The notes below the pieces were generated by a model. It had not been told where the DNA came from, did no database searches, and saw nothing but the letters and a program-made list of their open reading frames with translations. A program made the position numbers and the translations under genes. From contig JAIOHO010001005.1 in the NCBI GenBank assembly GCA_019912905.1, positions 1 to 10,773 of the forward strand: a stretch of DNA of 10,773 nucleotides, written 5' to 3'. This DNA is from Anaerolineae bacterium (GTDB lineage Bacteria; Chloroflexota; Anaerolineae; Aggregatilineales; Phototrophicaceae). Positions 6,602 through 10,773 of the stretch are shown in pieces (the stretch's first letter is position 1; each line of letters begins with the position of its first letter).

Positions 6602-6626
6602 CGTGCCCGGTGCGACGGATTGCAGT

Positions 6627-7727
6627 TTAGCGCGTCAGCGTGCGCGGGAAGCTGGTCAGCACGTCCACGCCGGTGTCGGTCACGACGACGTTATCCTCGA
6701 CCCGCACGCCCCCCAGCCCCGGCACGTAGACGCCCGGCTCGATGGTGAAGGCCATGCCCGCTTCCAGGAGATCCGGCACCCCGGCAGCGATCTGAGGAAT
6801 CGGCTCGTGAATATCCAGGCCCAGGCCGTGCCCGGTACGATGGATAAAATACTTGCCGTACCCGGCAGCCTCGATCACATCGCGGGCGGCCTTATCCACC
6901 GCACCCATCGCTGCCCCTGGCCCTGCGGCAGCGACCGCCGCGCGATTCGCTGCCAGCACCACGTCATACATCTTCTGCATTTCGGCGGTGGGCGTTCCCA
7001 GGCAGAAGGTGCGCGTAATGTCCGCTGGATAGCCTTCCACCAGGCCGCCGTAATCGATCAGCAGAAATTCATCCGCGCCCAATGCGCGACCCGAGGTCGC
7101 ACCGTGAGGCAGTGCGCTGTTGGGACCGGTCTGCACCAGCGGGCCAAAGGCATTCCCCTGGCTGCCCTGGGCGTTCAATTCCTCACTCAGCCGCGCGGCG
7201 ATCTCGCGTTCGGTCATGCCGGGTTTGACTTCCGCCAGCACATTTTCCAGCGCGCGTTCGCTCAATCGAATCGCCCGGCGCATACAGTCGATTTCGTCCG
7301 GCATCTTACGCGCCCGAATGTTCACCAGTTCGCGCTCGACCGCCTGCACGCGCAGCGTTTGGTCCACCGACTGAAACGCCAGCCACTCGCTCACGCGCAT
7401 GCTGAATCCATCCACGCCCAGCGTGCCACCCTGCAAACCGAGTTCACGCACCGCTTCCTCCAACGCACCCATGTAGCCATCTGTATCACTCCAGGCGAAG
7501 GCGCGCGCTTCGAGATCGGGACGAACTTGCAGTTGCGGCATTTCCAGTTCGGGGATGATGATCGAAAAATCGCCGTCCGGCGTGAATAGAGCGATGATCG
7601 GTCGTTCGGAAAGATGCAGGTTGAGTCCGGTGAAATAGAGCATATTCGCGCCGGGTACAATGGCAATGGCGTCAGCTCCCGCGATGGTCCGCAGACGTTC
7701 CTGCCGCGCTCGATAATCGATGGTCAT
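6627..7727 (-). CDS. M24 family Xaa-Pro peptidase
   Basis: A 366-residue cytoplasmic metallopeptidase of the pita-bread (M24) family, likely an Xaa-Pro dipeptidase or aminopeptidase that removes residues next to proline. An N-terminal creatinase-like domain (about 6-133) is followed by the catalytic domain (about 145-350). All five dimetal ligands are visible: Asp225 (LLIDYGG), Asp236 (PADITRTF), His300 (HRTGHGLGLDIHEP), Glu330 (FTIEPGVY) and Glu344 (VRVEDNVVV). His208 (LPHG) and His307 (IHEP) match further conserved histidines of prolidase-type enzymes. Length fits prolidases of the PepQ type. The ATG at 7727 is preceded by AGAGGA (7737-7732 on the minus strand) with a four-base gap. It starts 13 bases after the histidine kinase stop, so the two are almost certainly cotranscribed. 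It ends at the bidirectional terminator. Related non-peptidase members (creatinase) exist, but the full ligand set and length favour a peptidase. Confidence 0.92.
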   Translation of the reverse strand: MTIDYRARQERLRTIAGADAIAIVPGANMLYFTGLNLHLSERPIIALFTPDGDFSIIIPELEMPQLQVRPDLEARAFAWSDTDGYMGALEEAVRELGLQGGTLGVDGFSMRVSEWLAFQSVDQTLRVQAVERELVNIRARKMPDEIDCMRRAIRLSERALENVLAEVKPGMTEREIAARLSEELNAQGSQGNAFGPLVQTGPNSALPHGATSGRALGADEFLLIDYGGLVEGYPADITRTFCLGTPTAEMQKMYDVVLAANRAAVAAAGPGAAMGAVDKAARDVIEAAGYGKYFIHRTGHGLGLDIHEPIPQIAAGVPDLLEAGMAFTIEPGVYVPGLGGVRVEDNVVVTDTGVDVLTSFPRTLTR

Positions 7728-7740
7728 AGGGTCCTCTTCT

Positions 7741-10700
7741 TCAGGTAAGCAGCACGGGCAATATTACCTTGAAAGTACTGCCTTTGCCTGGGGTGCTGTC
7801 CAATTCAATCGAACCGCCATGCGTTTCGACAATCTTGCGCGCAATCGCCAGGCCAACCCCCATGCCGCCCGTCTCGGCCCCACGTGCCCGGTCGCCCCGA
7901 TAAAAACGGGCAAACACCCGCTCATGATCTTCGGGCGCGATGCCCATGCCGGTATCACTGACGGTGGCGATCACCATCTGATTCTCCTGCCCGGTACGCA
8001 GGGTGATCAGACCGCCATCCGGCGTGTAATGGACCGCATTGATCAGCAGGTTGGTAAACACCCGCTCCAGTTGGAATCGATCGCCAAATACGGGCGGCAG
8101 CGACGCAGCAGGTTCAAGCCGAGCGTGATGCCTGTGCTCCCGAATAATGGGATCATGCGCGATTAGGACATCATGCAGCAGGGTATTGAGGTCGATCGCC
8201 CCAAAATCGAACTCGCCGGTAATCGATTCATCCAGGCGCGACATACTGAACAGATCGCGCACGAAATTCTCAAGCCGGTCCGTCTGGCGGGCAATGACGT
8301 CAATGTGACGCTGGCGATCGTCCTCGGTTGTGACTTTGCCGAGCAGATACAGGCTCAGTTTGATGGACGTCAGCGGCGTTTTGAAGTCATGCGAAACGTC
8401 CCCCATAAAACGCTGGAGCAATTCGATCCGCTCCCGTTCGAGCGCCAACTCCAGACGGTGCTGGTCGGCACGGGTGCGCTCGCTGATGTCTACCGTCACC
8501 ATCACCATGTCCGTAATGGCGTCCGTCTGATCACGCAGCGGGTGAAAATAGGTCTGATAATGTGCGCCGCGATACTGATCAAACGAGGTCACGGATTCAC
8601 CCAGCAACGCCCGCTGAAGGTTCACCAGGAAGTCCATCTCGCCGGGAATCAGTTCGAAAATGGAGTGATTGACCAGCGTACTGGACGCGACGCCGAGATC
8701 GCGCAATGCGGACCCCTCAGCCAGGGTAATCAACCCGTTCCGATCGACCGACCAGACGAGAATCGGTACGTTGGAAATGACCGTCTGGAGCATCTGCTGG
8801 ATTTTCTGGCGCGCCTCTTCTTCCTGAACCCGCCCGGTAATATCCACCTGGGCGCAGGTGATCCCCATGATTGCCCCGGACTCATCGCGCACCGGCTCGA
8901 TGGTCAGGTCAAAATGCCGAATCTGGCCGCGATCCTGCCACTGAACCGCCCGCCGCAGCCCGACTCCTGTTTCCAGAACCTGCCGCTTGAGCGCTTCGAC
9001 CCGTTGCGCGTCTTCGGCACGTTCCATCAGGTCGCTGTCCCGCTGGCCGAGTACGCGGTCGGGGTCAAACTGCGCGGTCGGATTATGCATCCAGCTATAA
9101 CGCAGGTCACGGTTCTGGTTGCTGACGACGATGGGCGACCCTTTGAGGGCCGTTCGAAACCGCTCTTCGCTCATGCGCAGCGCAGTTTCAGCAGCCAGCA
9201 CCCGGGTAATATCCAGCGCGATCGCAATTGCCCCGGTGGGTTCACCGTGTTCATCTCGCAGCACTGTGACCGCCCCCAGCACATGCAGCGCTGTCCCATC
9301 GCGGTGATGATGCACGACATCCCCACTCCAGTGCTCCTGGCTGAACAGCTCGCGGACAAAATTGTCGCGGGTCATCCCACCCTGAAACACAGGCTGAATC
9401 ATGTCGACAAAAGCCTGGCCGCGCACCTCATCTTCCCGCCAACCATAAAGACGCTCGGCAGCCTGATTCATACGCCGGATATAAAACTGGTCCCCGATCC
9501 TGTCGGTGACGATGATGGCCTCGAATACATTTTGAAAGATACTGGCTTCCCGGCGGAGATGATCTTCCGCCCGCTTGCGTTCGGTCACGTCTCGCACGAT
9601 GGACAGGACTTCGCCGCGGTCATAGGGCACCCGACGCACTTCATAATGCCGGATCTCGCCATGTTCATTCAGTTGGTACTCGTAGCTTACCATCTCGCCC
9701 GTATCCAGCGTCTGGCGGATGCCGGCTAAGGAGCGCTCGGCCAGCTCGGGGGGCAGGACATCGAAGACGTTTTTCCCTGGCAGTTCCTCAGGCGGGAGCA
9801 GGGGTTTGAAATTAGGCCGAATCTTGGCGGGCCACAGATGCAGGTAATTTCCGTCGCGGTCCGACCGGATAATCATATCGGGAATAGCCTCGATCAGTGC
9901 CCGATTGTGCTGCTCGCGCTGACGCAGATCTTCTTCAGCGTGTTTACGCTCGGTGACCACACGCAGAGTCACCAGAATCTGGAGCGGTCGGGTATCGTCG
10001 TGCACCAGAACCGTGTCCCGGCGCTCCAGCCATTCCCAATGGCCCTGCTTGTGGCGGACACGATAGTCGATCGGACGCGTGGTCTCCCCCTCATGCTGCT
10101 GCTGCGTCATCTGCCAGTGCGCCTGTATTGCAGACCAGTCGTCCGTATGCGCGGTGCTGGTCAGATAACCCGGAATCGCCAATTCCTCACGGGTATACCC
10201 CAGAAAACCGTCGCGATTGAAATAAGAGACGCGGTCATGACTGGCCTCCCAGATGTAAATGAAATCTGGTGAGCTTTCTGTGACCAGGCGGAAACGTCGT
10301 TCGCTTTCCCGCAGGGCGGCTTCAATGCGTCGCGCCCGGCTGACGTCGCGCACTGCCGTGACTGAGACCGGTTGATCGTGGGCCTGCCATTCCACGGTAA
10401 TTATTTCGGCAAAGAAACGGGAACCATCCTGGCGCTGCATCAGCACGTCACAGATGCGGGCATCGGGCGTGCTCTCGCTGTGCTGCTGCTCCGCGATAAG
10501 CTTAGACAGCGATAAGCCATCCGGTTCAGAATAGCCGAATAAACGCTCGACGTGATGACTACCATCCAGCAGGCGATCATCCCGATGGATCAGTATGGAG
10601 TCGAAGGCGGCTTCCAGAATCTGACGATAGCGGCCTTCAAGCTCCTGCATATCGTGCTGCCGATCGGCGGCCACGCGGCTGCGGTGTACGGACAGCAGCA

Positions 10701-10773
10701 CCACCAGAATCGATGTGACGACCAGAAAACCGAGCGGGTCCGACACGACAGTGAGAAATGAGACATGCGGGGC
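7741..10773 (-). CDS. Multi-PAS sensor histidine kinase, N-terminus beyond window edge
   Basis: A large sensor kinase of a two-component system. Residues are counted from the GTG at 10746, giving 1001 residues, but the frame stays open to the window edge, so the true start probably lies outside. One membrane helix is visible (about 5-20, FLVVTSILVVLLSV); more may lie upstream. About six PAS-type sensory domains follow, near 36-137, 150-267, 280-390, 401-515, 526-638 and 650-756, joined by helical linkers such as TERKHAEEDLRQRE and TERKRAEDHLRREA. Next is HisKA with the H-box DVSHDFKTPLTSIK (phosphorylated His786), then the HATPase domain: N-box with Asn903 (NLLINAVHYTP), G1 box DTGMGI (931-936), FARFYRGD (945-952) and G2 box GGMGVGLAIA (960-969). 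All key kinase motifs look intact. There is no receiver domain and no response regulator in the window. The signal is unknown; PAS domains often bind small ligands, haem or flavin. The M24 peptidase follows after 13 bases. Confidence 0.92.
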   Translation of the reverse strand, partial: APHVSFLTVVSDPLGFLVVTSILVVLLSVHRSRVAADRQHDMQELEGRYRQILEAAFDSILIHRDDRLLDGSHHVERLFGYSEPDGLSLSKLIAEQQHSESTPDARICDVLMQRQDGSRFFAEIITVEWQAHDQPVSVTAVRDVSRARRIEAALRESERRFRLVTESSPDFIYIWEASHDRVSYFNRDGFLGYTREELAIPGYLTSTAHTDDWSAIQAHWQMTQQQHEGETTRPIDYRVRHKQGHWEWLERRDTVLVHDDTRPLQILVTLRVVTERKHAEEDLRQREQHNRALIEAIPDMIIRSDRDGNYLHLWPAKIRPNFKPLLPPEELPGKNVFDVLPPELAERSLAGIRQTLDTGEMVSYEYQLNEHGEIRHYEVRRVPYDRGEVLSIVRDVTERKRAEDHLRREASIFQNVFEAIIVTDRIGDQFYIRRMNQAAERLYGWREDEVRGQAFVDMIQPVFQGGMTRDNFVRELFSQEHWSGDVVHHHRDGTALHVLGAVTVLRDEHGEPTGAIAIALDITRVLAAETALRMSEERFRTALKGSPIVVSNQNRDLRYSWMHNPTAQFDPDRVLGQRDSDLMERAEDAQRVEALKRQVLETGVGLRRAVQWQDRGQIRHFDLTIEPVRDESGAIMGITCAQVDITGRVQEEEARQKIQQMLQTVISNVPILVWSVDRNGLITLAEGSALRDLGVASSTLVNHSIFELIPGEMDFLVNLQRALLGESVTSFDQYRGAHYQTYFHPLRDQTDAITDMVMVTVDISERTRADQHRLELALERERIELLQRFMGDVSHDFKTPLTSIKLSLYLLGKVTTEDDRQRHIDVIARQTDRLENFVRDLFSMSRLDESITGEFDFGAIDLNTLLHDVLIAHDPIIREHRHHARLEPAASLPPVFGDRFQLERVFTNLLINAVHYTPDGGLITLRTGQENQMVIATVSDTGMGIAPEDHERVFARFYRGDRARGAETGGMGVGLAIARKIVETHGGSIELDSTPGKGSTFKVILPVLLT

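Noticed and set aside
6603..7589. Open frame of 328 codons on the plus strand, antisense to the M24 peptidase
   Set aside because: The peptidase on the other strand has every catalytic ligand. This frame is rich in His, Arg and Gln, lacks a family motif and is a shadow.
8173..9729. Open frame of 518 codons on the plus strand, antisense to the histidine kinase
   Set aside because: It lies wholly inside the well-supported kinase gene, shows no recognisable domain, and its composition (many His, Gln, Arg) is typical of an antisense shadow in GC-rich DNA.
1..10773. Search by eye for tRNA, rRNA, CRISPR repeats, insertion-sequence ends and defence genes
   Set aside because: None seen: no regularly spaced repeats, no transposase-like product and no cloverleaf that could be supported.

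Overview
The window is GC-rich bacterial DNA. It carries seven protein genes and no RNA gene, mobile element or CRISPR array that I can support. The gene mix suggests a free-living heterotroph, possibly a Chloroflexota (Anaerolineae-like) bacterium: sugar-catabolic enzymes, an unassigned beta-galactosidase-like glycoside hydrolase, and a very large multi-PAS histidine kinase. That placement rests only on general gene style and is weak.

Left part (1-6496): an MFS transporter, cut by the left edge, runs leftward from an AT-rich intergenic region (934-1049). Divergent from it is a rightward series. First comes an aldo-keto reductase of the D-threo-aldose/L-fucose dehydrogenase type (TTG start at 1050). 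After 116 bases follow an RraA/HMG-aldolase-like protein (2129), an unknown membrane protein whose start overlaps the aldolase stop, a xylose-isomerase-like TIM-barrel enzyme (3551), and a 669-residue glycoside hydrolase with a beta-galactosidase-type trimerisation region (4487). A short GC hairpin with a T-rich tail lies between the last two. Together these look like a sugar (oligosaccharide or glycoside) use locus: uptake, glycoside cleavage, aldose oxidation, isomerisation or epimerisation, and retro-aldol cleavage. The exact sugar cannot be read from the sequence; a 6-deoxyhexose such as L-fucose is one candidate.

Middle (6497-6626): a convergent intergenic region with a strong hairpin that carries an A-run on one side and a T-run on the other. 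It should terminate transcription from both directions.

Right part (6627-10773): a leftward two-gene unit. A large sensor histidine kinase (about six PAS domains, then HisKA and HATPase) runs in from the right edge. It is followed after 13 bases by an M24-family Xaa-Pro peptidase with all metal ligands intact.

I did not find a clear-cut new defence or mobile system. The points most worth checking are the unusual enzyme combination in the sugar locus, the unknown membrane protein embedded in it, and the kinase-peptidase pairing.
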